The notes beneath the pieces were generated by a model. The model had not been told where the DNA came from, did not search any database, and saw only the letters and a list, made by a program, of their open reading frames with translations. Shown piece after piece: positions 20,612 through 29,655 of a stretch of 64,000 bases of DNA (position 1 is the stretch's first letter; each line of letters begins with the position of its first letter). The translations under genes and the position numbers were made by a program. This DNA comes from CAWBCR01 sp963787375 (lineage in GTDB: Bacteria > Chloroflexota > Anaerolineae > Aggregatilineales > UBA3940), in NCBI GenBank assembly GCA_963787375.1, contig CAWBCR010000031.1, forward strand, positions 186,001 to 250,000. The letters run 5' to 3'.

Positions 20612-21892
20612 ATGACCGACCACCAGGATCCCTCTGACCGCCGCCCGCTGGGCGAACGCGACAACGACGAACGGCAGCTTCCGTTTGGCGCGCGCAAGCA
20701 GTCCCGCCGCCCTTCCGACATCGTCGAGCACCCGCTGTATGACAGGCCGCAGCCGGCCCCATCGCACCACCCTGCGCCGCCGCCAGCTCCAACGCCGGAG
20801 GAGCCGGACGAGGTCGTCGCGGATCCCTTCGACATCGAGTCGTTCCTGGCTGAGACGTCAATCGAAGACGAGCCGCCCAGCGCGCCGCTGTTCATCCGCG
20901 CGCGGAAACGGCGCGGGCGCATCGAGGCCGACGAGTCGTTCCTCAAGCCGGTGGCGAGCGTCGAGCCGGAGCCGGAGTACGAGCCTGAGCCGGAGTTTGA
21001 GCCTGAGCCTGAACCGGAGCTCGAACCGGAGCCACAGGCCGCAGCGCCTGCCGCTGCCCCGGCGACGATCAACTTCTGGGTGATGCTGCGCACCATCGGC
21101 GCGATCTTCCTGGCGGCAGGCGGTATCGCCACGGTGTTCACCTGGTGGACGCCGAACTCCTTCATGCCCGTCGAGTCGGTCGACCAGCTATCGGTGGCGC
21201 TGGCGACGCAGGAAATGGCCGCCCTGCTGCCGACCGCCATCCCCACCACACCGCCCCAGCCGACCGCTGCCCCGGTCGCGCTGAACAACATCGGCATTGT
21301 CGCCGGGCACATGGGCCTCAACCCGTCCTCCGGCCTGCCCGATCCCGGTTCGATATGCGCCGACGGCCTGACCGAAGAGTCGGTCAACGAGGCAGTGGCC
21401 CGGTTGGTCGTCGACTGGATGCGCCAGAGCGGCTACACCGTCGACCTGTTCGACGAGTTCGACCCGCGTCTTCAGGGCTATTCTGCGCTGGCGATGCTGT
21501 CCATCCACGCCGACTCGTGCGAATACATCAACGACCTGGCGACAGGCTTCAAAGTCGCCAGCTTCGCCGAAACGACCACGCCGCAGGAAGACCAGCGGCT
21601 GGTCGGCTGCCTGGTCAACCGCTACGCCGAAACCACCGGCATGTCGTTCCATCCCAGCGTCACCTTCGACATGACGCAGTACCACAACTTCGCCGAGCTT
21701 GCCCCCGGCACTCCCGGCGCTATTATCGAGACAGGCTTCATGTACCTCGACCGGGAGATGCTGACCCAGCACCAGGACGTGATCGCACTGGGCATTGCGC
21801 GCGGTCTGTTGTGCTACCTGCGCAACGAGCCTATCGACGGTACGGCGGCGACGCCCCTCCCGGCTGAGGTGACGCCTTCTCCCGTTCCCTGA
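20612..21892 (+). CDS. Membrane-anchored N-acetylmuramoyl-L-alanine amidase (Amidase_3)
   Basis: 426 residues. It cleaves the lactyl-amide bond between MurNAc and the stem peptide. The first 150 residues are Pro- and Glu-rich and cytoplasmic, with an EPEPE run at 118-141. One membrane helix lies at about 158-178. The outside domain starts near 225. Zinc ligands are likely His 233 (AGHMG), Glu 255 (TEESVNEA) and His 299 (LSIHAD); the catalytic Glu is 373 (IIETGF). ATG 20612 is preceded within 12 bases by a TATCAT-like -10, so the message may be leaderless. The glutaredoxin-like gene follows after 18 bases. Confidence 0.9.
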   Translation: MTDHQDPSDRRPLGERDNDERQLPFGARKQSRRPSDIVEHPLYDRPQPAPSHHPAPPPAPTPEEPDEVVADPFDIESFLAETSIEDEPPSAPLFIRARKRRGRIEADESFLKPVASVEPEPEYEPEPEFEPEPEPELEPEPQAAAPAAAPATINFWVMLRTIGAIFLAAGGIATVFTWWTPNSFMPVESVDQLSVALATQEMAALLPTAIPTTPPQPTAAPVALNNIGIVAGHMGLNPSSGLPDPGSICADGLTEESVNEAVARLVVDWMRQSGYTVDLFDEFDPRLQGYSALAMLSIHADSCEYINDLATGFKVASFAETTTPQEDQRLVGCLVNRYAETTGMSFHPSVTFDMTQYHNFAELAPGTPGAIIETGFMYLDREMLTQHQDVIALGIARGLLCYLRNEPIDGTAATPLPAEVTPSPVP

Positions 21893-21910
21893 TGTCCCAG
21901 GAGCAGGACC

Positions 21911-22255
21911 ATGACTGAAGACAAAGAGCTTGTCGTCTACACCCGCTCAACTTACTGCCCTTACCAGGCCAAGGCCGACCGGGTCTTCGAGAAGCACGGC
22001 CTCTCTCCGCGCCGTCTGCTCATCGACCAGAACGGGGAGGCGGAGAAGCGTGTCGTCGCGTGGACGGGCTTCAAGTCGGTGCCGACCCTCATCGCTGCCC
22101 ATCCCGGCGAGGACCTGCCTTACGAGGAGCCGGAGCCGCTGCCGAAGGGCAGCAGCCCGCGCGGCGTCGACCGGGGCACGATGATCACCGAGGCCAGCGA
22201 GGAGCAGCTTGAAGGCTGGCTGGCCCGCCACGGATTCATCGCGCAGCAGGGCTGA
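21911..22255 (+). CDS. Glutaredoxin-like protein
   Basis: 114 residues. Thioredoxin fold: LVVYTRSTYCPYQAKADRVFEKHG holds the active-site CPYQ (one Cys only, monothiol type), followed by the cis-proline TGFKSVPTLI. After that the usual GG motif is replaced by a longer acidic loop (EEPEPLPKGSSPRG). It probably handles thiol transfer or an iron-sulfur cluster in the cytoplasm. Ribosome site AGGAGCAGGACC precedes ATG 21911. Confidence 0.85.
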   Translation: MTEDKELVVYTRSTYCPYQAKADRVFEKHGLSPRRLLIDQNGEAEKRVVAWTGFKSVPTLIAAHPGEDLPYEEPEPLPKGSSPRGVDRGTMITEASEEQLEGWLARHGFIAQQG

Positions 22256-22313
22256 AGTCGGCATCGCCCCCCGATATGTATCGTAGAGGCCGCAGCCCAT
22301 CGCCGGCCCCTAT

Positions 22314-22342
22314 TTGATAGCCGCCTGTGTTGGCCGTATAAT
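22314..22342 (+). promoter_or_regulatory. Near-consensus sigma-70 promoter for the SDR gene
   Basis: TTGATA at 22314-22319, a 17-base spacer and TATAAT at 22337-22342. The SDR start codon is at 22371, behind a G-rich ribosome site. Confidence 0.75.
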
Positions 22343-22370
22343 CTGCCCAGATTCCGACTAGGGGGGGGAT

Positions 22371-23135
22371 ATGAGCAAGATGCGACTCAAAGATAAGGTT
22401 GCGGTGATCACCGGGGCCAGCAGAGGCATCGGTGAAGCTATTGCGTTGGGTTACGCACGTGAGGGAGCTCACGTGGTCCTCGCCGCACGCACCCGGGATC
22501 TGCTGGAGCAGGTCGCCACGAAAGTTCGCGCGCTGGGACGCAAGGCGCTGCCTATCCCCACCGACGTGACAGTCGAAGACCAGGTCGAGGACATGGTCCG
22601 CTGCGCGATGGATGCCTTCGGGCGCATCGACATTCTCGTCAACAACGCGGGCGGCGCGATGGTCAAGCCGGTGTGGGCCACCTCGCTCAGCACTTGGGAA
22701 TGGCTGATGGGCGTCAACCTGCGCGCGCCGTTCCTGTGCACCAAACACGTGTGGCGCATTATGCAGGACCAGGGCGGCGGCTCGATCATCAACATCGGCT
22801 CGACTTTCGGATCGCGCTCCGCGCCGTGGTTCGCCGCCTACAGCGCCAGCAAGTGGGGGCTGGTCGGCCTGACCAAGGCGACCGCGCAGGAAGGCCGCCA
22901 GGACAACATCCGGGTCAACATTATCAACCCCGGCAAGGTGCGCACCGCGCAGCGCGCGAACATCAACGACAAGGATCCCATCCTCGAAGCTGAAGACATC
23001 GTCGGGGCGGCGGTGTTCCTCGCCTCCGACGCTGCCCAGGCCATTCACGGTCAGGTGATTGAGATGGAGCACATGCTGGACGGGGTCACGCCGCGCAAGC
23101 GGCGCAGCAAGCCGCTCGTACACGAGACAAAATAG
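22371..23135 (+). CDS. Short-chain dehydrogenase/reductase (classical)
   Basis: 254 residues. TGASRGIG (NADP loop), LVNNAGG, catalytic Ser in IINIGSTFGS, YSASK (YxxxK) and NIINPGKVRT. The end VFLASDAAQAIHGQVIEM matches the oligomer interface of 3-ketoacyl-ACP-reductase-like SDRs, followed by a basic tail (TPRKRRSKPL). The substrate is unknown. Single gene with its own strong promoter. Confidence 0.92.
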   Translation: MSKMRLKDKVAVITGASRGIGEAIALGYAREGAHVVLAARTRDLLEQVATKVRALGRKALPIPTDVTVEDQVEDMVRCAMDAFGRIDILVNNAGGAMVKPVWATSLSTWEWLMGVNLRAPFLCTKHVWRIMQDQGGGSIINIGSTFGSRSAPWFAAYSASKWGLVGLTKATAQEGRQDNIRVNIINPGKVRTAQRANINDKDPILEAEDIVGAAVFLASDAAQAIHGQVIEMEHMLDGVTPRKRRSKPLVHETK

Positions 23136-23184
23136 GCTCTATACACCGGGCGGGGATGCCGACGCGCCCCGCCCGCTTCTGCAC

Positions 23185-23598
23185 CTACAGCGCCCACCAG
23201 TACCACACCATACTCACGATAAATACCCACGGCCCGGCGACCAGCGCCATCAACACGTAGGCGGGCACCAGCCCTTCCATGCGTGGCAGCATCGCCGCGC
23301 CGGAGGTAACCCACGCAGCGCTGAGCATCAGCGCCAGGATCGACAGCCCCCACTCTTTGGCGTTGGTCAGCAGCCGGTCGCGCGAGTCCTGTTCGCGCAG
23401 CCTGCGCCGCGCGATGAGAACCCACGCAGCGATAAAGCCGATGGTCCCGCCATACAGCCCGATCAACGCGATGGTATTCCACAGCGCCGACCCCTTCAGG
23501 ATCGACACCAGGATCACGCCCAGCACACCCAGCGACATTGGCAGCGCCAGCGTCGCCGACGAGACCAGGATGAACGGGATACGCCACGTTGCTTTCAT
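23185..23598 (-). CDS. Small four-helix membrane protein of unknown function
   Basis: About 137 residues. ATG 23598 follows CAGGAGGAAAAGCG, a better start than 23643. Four hydrophobic segments: IPFILVSSATLALPM, LGVLGVILVSI/IALIGLYGGTIGFIAAWVL, a cytoplasmic basic loop RRRLREQDSRDRL, then LSILALMLSAAWVTSG and VLMALVAGPWVFIVSMVWYWW. I recognise no family. Confidence 0.7.
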   Translation of the reverse strand: MKATWRIPFILVSSATLALPMSLGVLGVILVSILKGSALWNTIALIGLYGGTIGFIAAWVLIARRRLREQDSRDRLLTNAKEWGLSILALMLSAAWVTSGAAMLPRMEGLVPAYVLMALVAGPWVFIVSMVWYWWAL

Positions 23599-23700
23599 CG
23601 CTTTTCCTCCTGGATTACGCATTGTATTTCCACGTGAGTCCATGCTACGAAGGAGTCGGTTGGCCTGTCAATGGGCCGCAGGGGGGATGCGCTGCCACGC

Positions 23701-23732
23701 AAAAACGGCGCGATCGGGGTGGATCGCGCCGT
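23701..23732 (-). terminator. Rho-independent terminator of the WD40 lipoprotein gene
   Basis: An 11-bp stem, ACGGCGCGATC at 23705-23715 with GATCGCGCCGT at 23722-23732. On the minus strand the stem is followed by TTTTT. It lies 27 bases after the stop of the gene at 23759. Confidence 0.85.
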
Positions 23733-23758
23733 CTGCTAACCAGCCTGTCGATGAGGCT

Positions 23759-24931
23759 TTAGCTTCCGGGCAGCCCCAGCACAGCCAGCGCACCGTCGTC
23801 CAGCGCCGCCACGACATACTTGCCGTCGTTGGTCACGCTGAGGGTCCACACCCGCACGCCGACGTTCACGTCGGCCAGCGCGGTGCCGCTGGCCATATCC
23901 CAGGCGATGATGTGGCCGTCGTCGCCTGCCGAGAAGTACAGGCGGCTGTCAATCGAGAAGACGCCGTCCACGCAGTCGCCGGAGTGCGCCTTGCCAGACA
24001 GCGTAATGGTCATGTTGGACGTGTCCCAGATATACACACCGCCGCCATCATTGCAGCTTGCCAGCAGCGAGCTGTCCGGTGAGAATTCCAGGTCCCAGCC
24101 CGCGCCGGAGGCCGACGAGCTGTCTTGCAGCGCGACATCCAGCCCCGGGAAGTTGAAAACCGTGACCTGGCCGGTGTTGTCGACCGTGGCGATGTAGCGC
24201 TCATCGGGCGAGAAGGCCGCCGCCCACAGCACGCGGTCGCTGGGACGCAGGTCGGTCAGTTCCTGGCCGGTCTGCGCGTCGAAGAACCCCATGCGGCTGC
24301 TGCCCTGGCCGACGACGCCCAGCGCCGTGCTGTCAGGGGCCCAGGTGATGCGGTAGGGAATGGCGTTGACCACCTCGGTCCACAAGTTCGCGCCGCTGAC
24401 GGCATCCCACACCCGGACGCGGTAGTCCCCCCCGCCCGAAGCGATCATGCTGCCATCCGGCGAGTAGGCCAGCGCAAAGCCGGATGACGTGTGCCCGGTC
24501 AGCTCCAGCACTTCGTCGCCGGTATCGAGGTCCCACACACGGATGACGCCGTCGCTGCCGAAGGTGGCAACGTCGTGCGAGATGGGCGAGGTAGCGGCAG
24601 CGGGCAGCACGCTGGCATCGATCTGGGGATCGATCAGGACGGTCAGCGCGCTGACGTTGTCAGGGGACAGCGCGCCCGCGACGGGCAGCGGCGCTTCTGG
24701 CGTGCTGCCGATAAATGTGCCGCCCTTTTCGGTCGTCGGCTGTGGCGCTGCCGTCGGCTGCGCAGGGACGGCAGTGGGCGGCGGCGCCGACGTGGGCTGC
24801 GCAGGTGCGGCGGTCGGCGGCGTGGTGGTCGTAGGGCCGCAGGCCAGCGCAGACAGCGCAAGTGCCAGCAGCGCAGTCAGCGCCACGAGACCCGGTCTGA
24901 ACGAGGTGCGGTGTTTGACGTCCATCGCCAT
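23759..24931 (-). CDS. WD40-repeat lipoprotein
   Basis: About 390 residues. ATG 24931 follows AAGGAGAA. Signal peptide with lipobox LSALAC, then a Pro/Thr linker of about 40 residues, then seven or so WD40 blades from about residue 100: FGSDGVIRVWDLDTGDEVL, LAYSPDGSMIASGG, YRVRVWDAVSGA, AAFSPDERYIATVD, LEFSPDSSLLASCN, GGVYIWDTSN and HIIAWDMASGT. An exported beta-propeller, probably a protein-binding scaffold on the cell surface. Ends in a clear terminator. Confidence 0.88.
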   Translation of the reverse strand: MAMDVKHRTSFRPGLVALTALLALALSALACGPTTTTPPTAAPAQPTSAPPPTAVPAQPTAAPQPTTEKGGTFIGSTPEAPLPVAGALSPDNVSALTVLIDPQIDASVLPAAATSPISHDVATFGSDGVIRVWDLDTGDEVLELTGHTSSGFALAYSPDGSMIASGGGDYRVRVWDAVSGANLWTEVVNAIPYRITWAPDSTALGVVGQGSSRMGFFDAQTGQELTDLRPSDRVLWAAAFSPDERYIATVDNTGQVTVFNFPGLDVALQDSSSASGAGWDLEFSPDSSLLASCNDGGGVYIWDTSNMTITLSGKAHSGDCVDGVFSIDSRLYFSAGDDGHIIAWDMASGTALADVNVGVRVWTLSVTNDGKYVVAALDDGALAVLGLPGS

Positions 24932-25125
24932 TTCTCCTTGATACTGGCCCATTTTCGCATTTCTGACAGTTCAAATTCGCGTCCAGTGATTTCCCCTACC
25001 AGCGTATTCATAAATCGCGGGCTGTCAATTGCGTCCCGCTTTTACATTCGATTGCGTTTAGGGTATCATGACTGCAATCCAGAAGCACGACATTTCAACC
25101 ACACGGCGAGGAGCGAGGACGCGAC

Positions 25126-25527
25126 ATGAGCAGCAATGCCAGAAAGTGGTTTTACCAGCAGCCTGAAACACAACCCTATCTGGTTACCGAACGTCTCAAC
25201 AGCACTTTCTGGGTAGCGCGTGTTGTTGGCGTGTACTGGAAGTGCGTCAAGGCCGATTCACCGCTGCGCGCCACAGGCTACTTTGGCGATCACGTGCTCC
25301 AGCTTGACTGGACACCCGGCGAATGGCTGGCCTTGCGCGCGCCGCGAGAGGTGGACCTCTCCGAGATCATCACTGCGATCACGCAGCGCATCCTGATGAT
25401 CCCCGCCTCGCTGACCTACGTCACACACGACGGTAAGCGCGTGACCGAGTGGCATGTCGGCGGCGGGCAGAAGCGCTGGGGCGAGATACAGGGCCACGGT
25501 GAGTTCCTCGAACCCCGGCGGCTGTAG
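25126..25527 (+). CDS. Unknown conserved-looking 133-residue protein
   Basis: Soluble, no signal peptide. Contains TFWVARVVGVYWKCVKAD, LQLDWTPGEWLALRAPREVDLSEIITAITQRIL and a His-rich end EWHVGGGQKRWGEIQGHGEF. I recognise no family. It begins a run of three closely spaced unknown genes (24- and 8-base gaps). ATG 25126 has GAGGAGCGAGG upstream. Confidence 0.7.
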   Translation: MSSNARKWFYQQPETQPYLVTERLNSTFWVARVVGVYWKCVKADSPLRATGYFGDHVLQLDWTPGEWLALRAPREVDLSEIITAITQRILMIPASLTYVTHDGKRVTEWHVGGGQKRWGEIQGHGEFLEPRRL

Positions 25528-25551
25528 CCGCACGAGCAAAGGAAAACAGCG

Positions 25552-25710
25552 ATGAAGTGGGGACGACTCTTGCTAGCCACGTTGAGCGTGATCGCGGGTG
25601 CGCTGCTGATCCTGTGGTGGCTGAACGACCGGCGCATCCCGACCTTGCGCGTCAGCCACACGCTGGGCAAAGGCAGCGAGGTGTCGCTTGATTGGATCCG
25701 GATTAAGTAA
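25552..25710 (+). CDS. Small single-pass membrane protein (52 residues)
   Basis: Starts MKWGRLLLATLSVIAG and has one hydrophobic helix (LLLATLSVIAGALLILWWL), then a short hydrophilic tail ending LDWIRIK. Ribosome site AAAGGAAAACAGCG. Frame and spacing fit the genes before and after it. Unknown function. Confidence 0.6.
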   Translation: MKWGRLLLATLSVIAGALLILWWLNDRRIPTLRVSHTLGKGSEVSLDWIRIK

Positions 25711-25718
25711 CGAACATC

Positions 25719-26318
25719 ATGGAAGGCAACCGAATGCTTGACCTTGAACGCGATCTGGACGTTGCAGAGGCTATCGCCGACGATCTCAAGCAGTACCTTC
25801 TGAGCGACCTGCTGTACTGGCAGCTCAGCACCCATGCGGCTGGATCGCAGACTCTGCCGCAGGGGACGTTCGGCGGGCTGCTGCTGCGCCTTCATCGCCT
25901 CGGCGCGCTCAGCCATCTGATGTCTGCCGAACAGGCGCGGCGCTTTGAGGCCGTCAGCACGTCCGCCAACCAGGAGATTGCCCACTGGGGCGTGCAGGCT
26001 GAAGACAAGGCGCTGCGCGAGGTCAGAGCGCGGCTGCACTCCTGGCACCAGTTCCTTGAGGAATGCCAGACCAACCCCGGCATATTCCATTCCGAATACC
26101 CGGTGCAGGCTGAGGGTCGCACCGTCATCTCGCTGTTGATCGACTTCCTGGGCGACAGCGTCGACGGGCAGACGCTGCTGGCTCCTCTGGAGGCCGCCGA
26201 CCACCTGCTCATGACCCTTTCTGTCGACGGCGATTTCGTGTGGGACAGCGCGATGGAGCCGGCTTTTCCCAAGAGCCACTACTGGTGGTTATACGTGCGC
26301 CTGATCCAGCACAACTAG
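25719..26318 (+). CDS. Unknown 199-residue protein
   Basis: Mostly helical and soluble. An N-terminal part LERDLDVAEAIADDLKQYLLSDLLYWQL and a central helix pair with HRLGALSHLMSAEQARRF and REVRARLHSWHQFLEEC. No motif I can name. It is third in the cassette that starts at 25126 and lies 8 bases after the small membrane protein, so the three may work together at the membrane. Confidence 0.72.
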   Translation: MEGNRMLDLERDLDVAEAIADDLKQYLLSDLLYWQLSTHAAGSQTLPQGTFGGLLLRLHRLGALSHLMSAEQARRFEAVSTSANQEIAHWGVQAEDKALREVRARLHSWHQFLEECQTNPGIFHSEYPVQAEGRTVISLLIDFLGDSVDGQTLLAPLEAADHLLMTLSVDGDFVWDSAMEPAFPKSHYWWLYVRLIQHN

Positions 26319-26405
26319 TCCGCTGCGCCGGGCACGCGCGCTGACGGCAGGGTTGGATCACCATCCCTGCCGTCTTCTAAACATCCCCCCGCGAACAGAA
26401 ACGGC

Positions 26406-28103
26406 ATGGACATGGACGACGACAGGCCAGATTCCACACAGGAAGACTTCTACCGTGCGCTGTTCGAAGCGTCGTTCGAGGGGCTGGTGGTGCACGAGGA
26501 CGGCCTTATCGCCGACGTGAACGGCTCGTTCGAGGCGATGAGCCGCGCCCCGCGTGAGCAGATCGTCGGGGCGACGGTGTACGACTTCGTCGCTCCGGAG
26601 TCACATGACGAGGTCCGCAAGCGGATCGCTGCCGCCGACCCGCAGCCGTATCAGGTGACCGGTTTGCGCGCCGACGGCACCCGCTACCCGATGGAGGTGC
26701 GTGGCAAGCCGCTCGTGGTTGCGGGCCGTCAAATGCGCGTGGCTGCCATCCGCGACCTGACGGCGCACAAAGCCGCGCAGGAGGCGCTTGAGCGCCGCCT
26801 GCACGAGACGCTGCTGCTGAACCGTATGATTGCCGCCATCACCTCGACGCTGGAGCCAAACGCCATTCTCGAGTCGCTGTGCGAGGAGCTGGCCCGCGCG
26901 CTGGCCCTGCCGCAGGCGGCGGTCGCCGTCTTTCAGGGCGACCAGCGCGACCAGCTCACCGTCGTGGCGGAATACCTGGAAGCGGGTGGCACGTCGGCGC
27001 TGGGCGATGTCATCCCGGTGGCCGGCAACGCTTCGACTGAGACGGTGCTGCGCACCCGGCAGCCGCTGGCGATCTACGATGCGCAGCGCGAGCTGACTGA
27101 GGCGGGCATCGGGCAGATCGTACACGAGCGCAGCACCGCCTCGCTGCTGATCGTGCCGCTGGTGGTGCGCGACGAGGTGATCGGCACGCTGGGCCTCGAT
27201 TCAATCGAGCCGCGCGCCTTCACCGACAACGAGATCGCGCTGGCCCGCAACGTCGCCGCCGCCGCCGGACAGACGCTGGAAAGCGCCCGGCTGTACCAGG
27301 CCGTCCAGAACGAGCTGGCCGAGCGTAAGCGTACCGAAGCCGAGCTCAAGCAGGCCAAAGAAGCGGCGGAAGCCGCCAACAGCGCCAAGAGCAGTTTTCT
27401 GGCCAACATGAGCCACGAGCTGCACACCCCGCTCAACAGCATCATGGGCTACACCGACCTGCTCGTCGGCGGGGCCTATGGCCCGCTGACCGACAAGCAG
27501 CGCGACCGCCTGCTCACCGTGCGCGACAACGCCAACCGCCTGCTTCAGTTGATCAACGATATCCTCGACCTGTCCAAGATCGAGGCGGGCCATATGGCAA
27601 TCGAGCACACGCCGTTCTCGCTGCAACTGGTGCTCGACGAGTGCCTGACGACGGCCCGGCCTATGGCCGAGGCGAAAGGGCTGGCGCTGGACTGCGCCGT
27701 CCCCGGCGACCTGCCCGATCTGCTCGGCGACCGCGCGCGCGTCAGCCAGGTCATCATGAACCTGGTCAGCAACGCGATCAAGTTCACGCCGGACGGCAGC
27801 GTGACGATCATGGTGGGCCGCGCCGCCGACCGCGAAACCCCGCCCGACGCTCCGGTCGACCTTGACGACCGCTGGGCGCTGATCAGCGTGGCAGACACGG
27901 GCATCGGCATCACGCCGTCAGACCAGGACATCATCTTCGACGAGTTCCGGCAGGTCGACAGCTCGCTGACCCGCCCGTACGAGGGCACCGGGCTGGGGCT
28001 GGCCATCACCCGGCGGCTGGTCGCAATGATGGACGGCTACGTCTGGGTGCGCAGCGAGCCGGGCCAGGGCAGCATCTTCTACGTGCTGCTGCCGCTGGCG
28101 TGA
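26406..28103 (+). CDS. Hybrid-free sensor histidine kinase, PAS-GAF-HisKA-HATPase
   Basis: 565 residues, no membrane helix, so it senses inside the cell. PAS domain about 12-120 (LFEASFEGLVVHEDGLIADVNGSF). GAF about 145-295. Coiled coil 298-330. HisKA with phospho-acceptor His 337. The box reads SHELHTPLN, with His at the position that is nearly always Arg. ATPase domain: N box MNLVSNAIKFTP, G1 DTGIGI, G2 GTGLGLAI. No response regulator gene lies nearby, so it is an orphan kinase. Confidence 0.93.
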   Translation: MDMDDDRPDSTQEDFYRALFEASFEGLVVHEDGLIADVNGSFEAMSRAPREQIVGATVYDFVAPESHDEVRKRIAAADPQPYQVTGLRADGTRYPMEVRGKPLVVAGRQMRVAAIRDLTAHKAAQEALERRLHETLLLNRMIAAITSTLEPNAILESLCEELARALALPQAAVAVFQGDQRDQLTVVAEYLEAGGTSALGDVIPVAGNASTETVLRTRQPLAIYDAQRELTEAGIGQIVHERSTASLLIVPLVVRDEVIGTLGLDSIEPRAFTDNEIALARNVAAAAGQTLESARLYQAVQNELAERKRTEAELKQAKEAAEAANSAKSSFLANMSHELHTPLNSIMGYTDLLVGGAYGPLTDKQRDRLLTVRDNANRLLQLINDILDLSKIEAGHMAIEHTPFSLQLVLDECLTTARPMAEAKGLALDCAVPGDLPDLLGDRARVSQVIMNLVSNAIKFTPDGSVTIMVGRAADRETPPDAPVDLDDRWALISVADTGIGITPSDQDIIFDEFRQVDSSLTRPYEGTGLGLAITRRLVAMMDGYVWVRSEPGQGSIFYVLLPLA

Positions 28104-28151
28104 TCGGCGCGCGTTGCTGATGCCCCCTGACTACGGTACACTGGGCCCGAA

Positions 28152-28911
28152 ATGAAAACCATTGTCGTGGTTCCGACCTATAATGAGGCCAACAACCTGC
28201 CGCCGCTGCTCGCAGAGCTGTGGGCGCTCGACGTAGACGACCTGTCGGTGCTGGTTGTCGATGACAACTCGCCCGACGGCACCGCCGACATCGGCGACGA
28301 CCTGGCGCGCAGCAACCCCGGCAGGGTGACTGTCATGCGGCGGCCCGGCAAGCTGGGGCTGGGGACGGCCTACAAAGACGGCTTCAAGCGCGCGCTGGAG
28401 ATGGGCGCGCAGGCCATCGTGCAGATGGACGCCGACTTCTCGCATTCGCCGCGCTACATCCCGCAGATGCTCAACCTGCTCGAACTCGTACGACGTGGTC
28501 GTCGGCTCACGCTACATCGAGGGCGGCCAGACGGACGAGCGCTGGAGCTTTGGCCGCTACCTGTTGAGCTGGTGGGCCAATTCGGTCTATACGCGCCTGA
28601 TCCTGGGCACGCATCAGCGCGACACGACGGCGGGCTTCAAGGCGTGGCGCTGTGAGACGCTGCTCGGCATCGGCCTGGATCGCATCCAGTCGAACGGCTA
28701 CGACTTTCAGGTCGAGATGACCTACGTGGCGGAGCGGCTCGGCTACCGTATCACCGAGATCCCCATCTACTTCGAGGACCGGCGCATCGGGCAGAGCAAG
28801 ATGAGCATCCCGGTCAAGATCGAGTTGGCGCTGCGGGTGTGGGACGTGCTGTGGCGGCATCGCCATCTGACCCCCGCTGACCGCGCGCCGCTGCCGCCCC
28901 ACCCCGCCTGA
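28152..28911 (+). CDS. Dolichol-phosphate mannosyltransferase-like GT2 enzyme, one frameshift
   Basis: Transfers a sugar from a nucleotide to a polyprenyl phosphate on the inner membrane face. Motifs: VVPTYNEANNLPPLL, VVDDNSPDGT (DDNS nucleotide site), GLGTAYKDGFKRAL and QMDADFSH (DxD). The frame breaks at about 28484, where GAACTC replaces an expected GACTC. Removing one A restores LLDSYDVVVGSRYIEGG. The rest has TTAGFKAWR and the QSKMS motif. No C-terminal membrane helix, so a short type. A TACACT -10 ends 9 bases before ATG, so the message may be leaderless. Confidence 0.9.
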
Positions 28912-28935
28912 GCGCGGGCCGCGCGGCACGTCACC

Positions 28936-28964
28936 GACCGCCAGTCAGGGCGGTCGTTTGTTGT
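28936..28964 (+). terminator. Rho-independent terminator after the GT2 gene
   Basis: Stem GACCGCC (28936-28942) with GGCGGTC (28949-28955), then GTTTGTTGTT. It lies 25 bases after the stop codon. Confidence 0.75.
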
Positions 28965-28969
28965 TGGAA

Positions 28970-29071
28970 TGACCTCACCCCCTACGACCTGCCCTTACGG
29001 GCAGCTCGCTCTCCCCTCTCCAAGTTTGGAGAGGGGGATACGCGAACGCAGTGAGCGAGGGGGTGAGGTCA
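28970..29071. repeat. REP-like palindromic repeat, copy 2
   Basis: A 102-bp double palindrome. Outer arms TGACCTCACCCCCT (28970-28983) and AGGGGGTGAGGTCA (29058-29071) are perfect. An inner hairpin CCCCTCTCCAA / TTGGAGAGGGG is at 29013-29036. This is the most complete member of the family seen in this window. Confidence 0.85.
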
Positions 29072-29159
29072 CACTGTACCGCCATCGATCATTCTCCCCC
29101 CCGGCGCGGGGCCTCTACAATAGAGTCGCCATCCGTGAGCAGCATCTCAGGGATCGTCC

Positions 29160-29654
29160 ATGAAAAGCGAACGCGCAGAAGGAAAACCTATAGTGAGCAC
29201 ACCCATCATCCTGGCGCTGGGCGCTGCGCTGGTCAGCGGCGTCATGATCACGCTGCAGGGCTCGCTGACCAACCTGTCCGGCCAGTTGATCGGCCCGGCG
29301 CGCACCGGCCTGCTGATCAACATCTCCGGCGGGCTGGCGGGGGCGATCATCGTGCTGGCGCTCACGCTCGGCGGGCGCGGGCTGGCGCAGTGGGGGCTGA
29401 CCTCGCGCAGCCTGCTGATCGTCGCCGGGGCGGGCGTGCTGGGCATCCTGATCATCAGCGGCGTGGCCTACGCGCTGCCGCGCATCGGCCTGACGGCGGG
29501 CCAGGGCGCGATCATCCTGGGGCAGATGGTCGTCGCCGTGCTGATCGACACACGCGGCTGGGCAGGCGCGCGGCCCATCCCACTCGACCTGCGCCGCGTG
29601 GTCGGGCTGATCGTGATGGGCGTCGCGGCGTGGCTGCTGCTGCCGCGCAGCTAG
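29160..29654 (+). CDS. YdcZ/DUF606-type membrane transporter
   Basis: 164 residues with five hydrophobic segments, matching the half-size members of the drug/metabolite transporter superfamily. The pattern ALGAALVSGVMITLQGSLTNLSGQLIGPARTGL near the start and GQGAIILGQMVVAVLIDTRGW near the end is typical. An in-frame ATG at 29160 adds a short polar lead (MKSERAEGK). The real start could be the GTG before STPIILAL. The HAD gene begins one base after the stop. Confidence 0.85.
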   Translation: MKSERAEGKPIVSTPIILALGAALVSGVMITLQGSLTNLSGQLIGPARTGLLINISGGLAGAIIVLALTLGGRGLAQWGLTSRSLLIVAGAGVLGILIISGVAYALPRIGLTAGQGAIILGQMVVAVLIDTRGWAGARPIPLDLRRVVGLIVMGVAAWLLLPRS

Positions 29655-29655
29655 A

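Noticed and set aside
20950..21035. The EPEPE run in the amidase as a DNA tandem repeat of interest
   Set aside because: It is a low-complexity protein linker common in this type of membrane-anchored enzyme.
28482..28490. GAACTC sites as programmed frameshift signals
   Set aside because: No slippery heptamer or downstream structure is associated, and GAACTC also occurs inside intact frames such as GH57 (about 6261).
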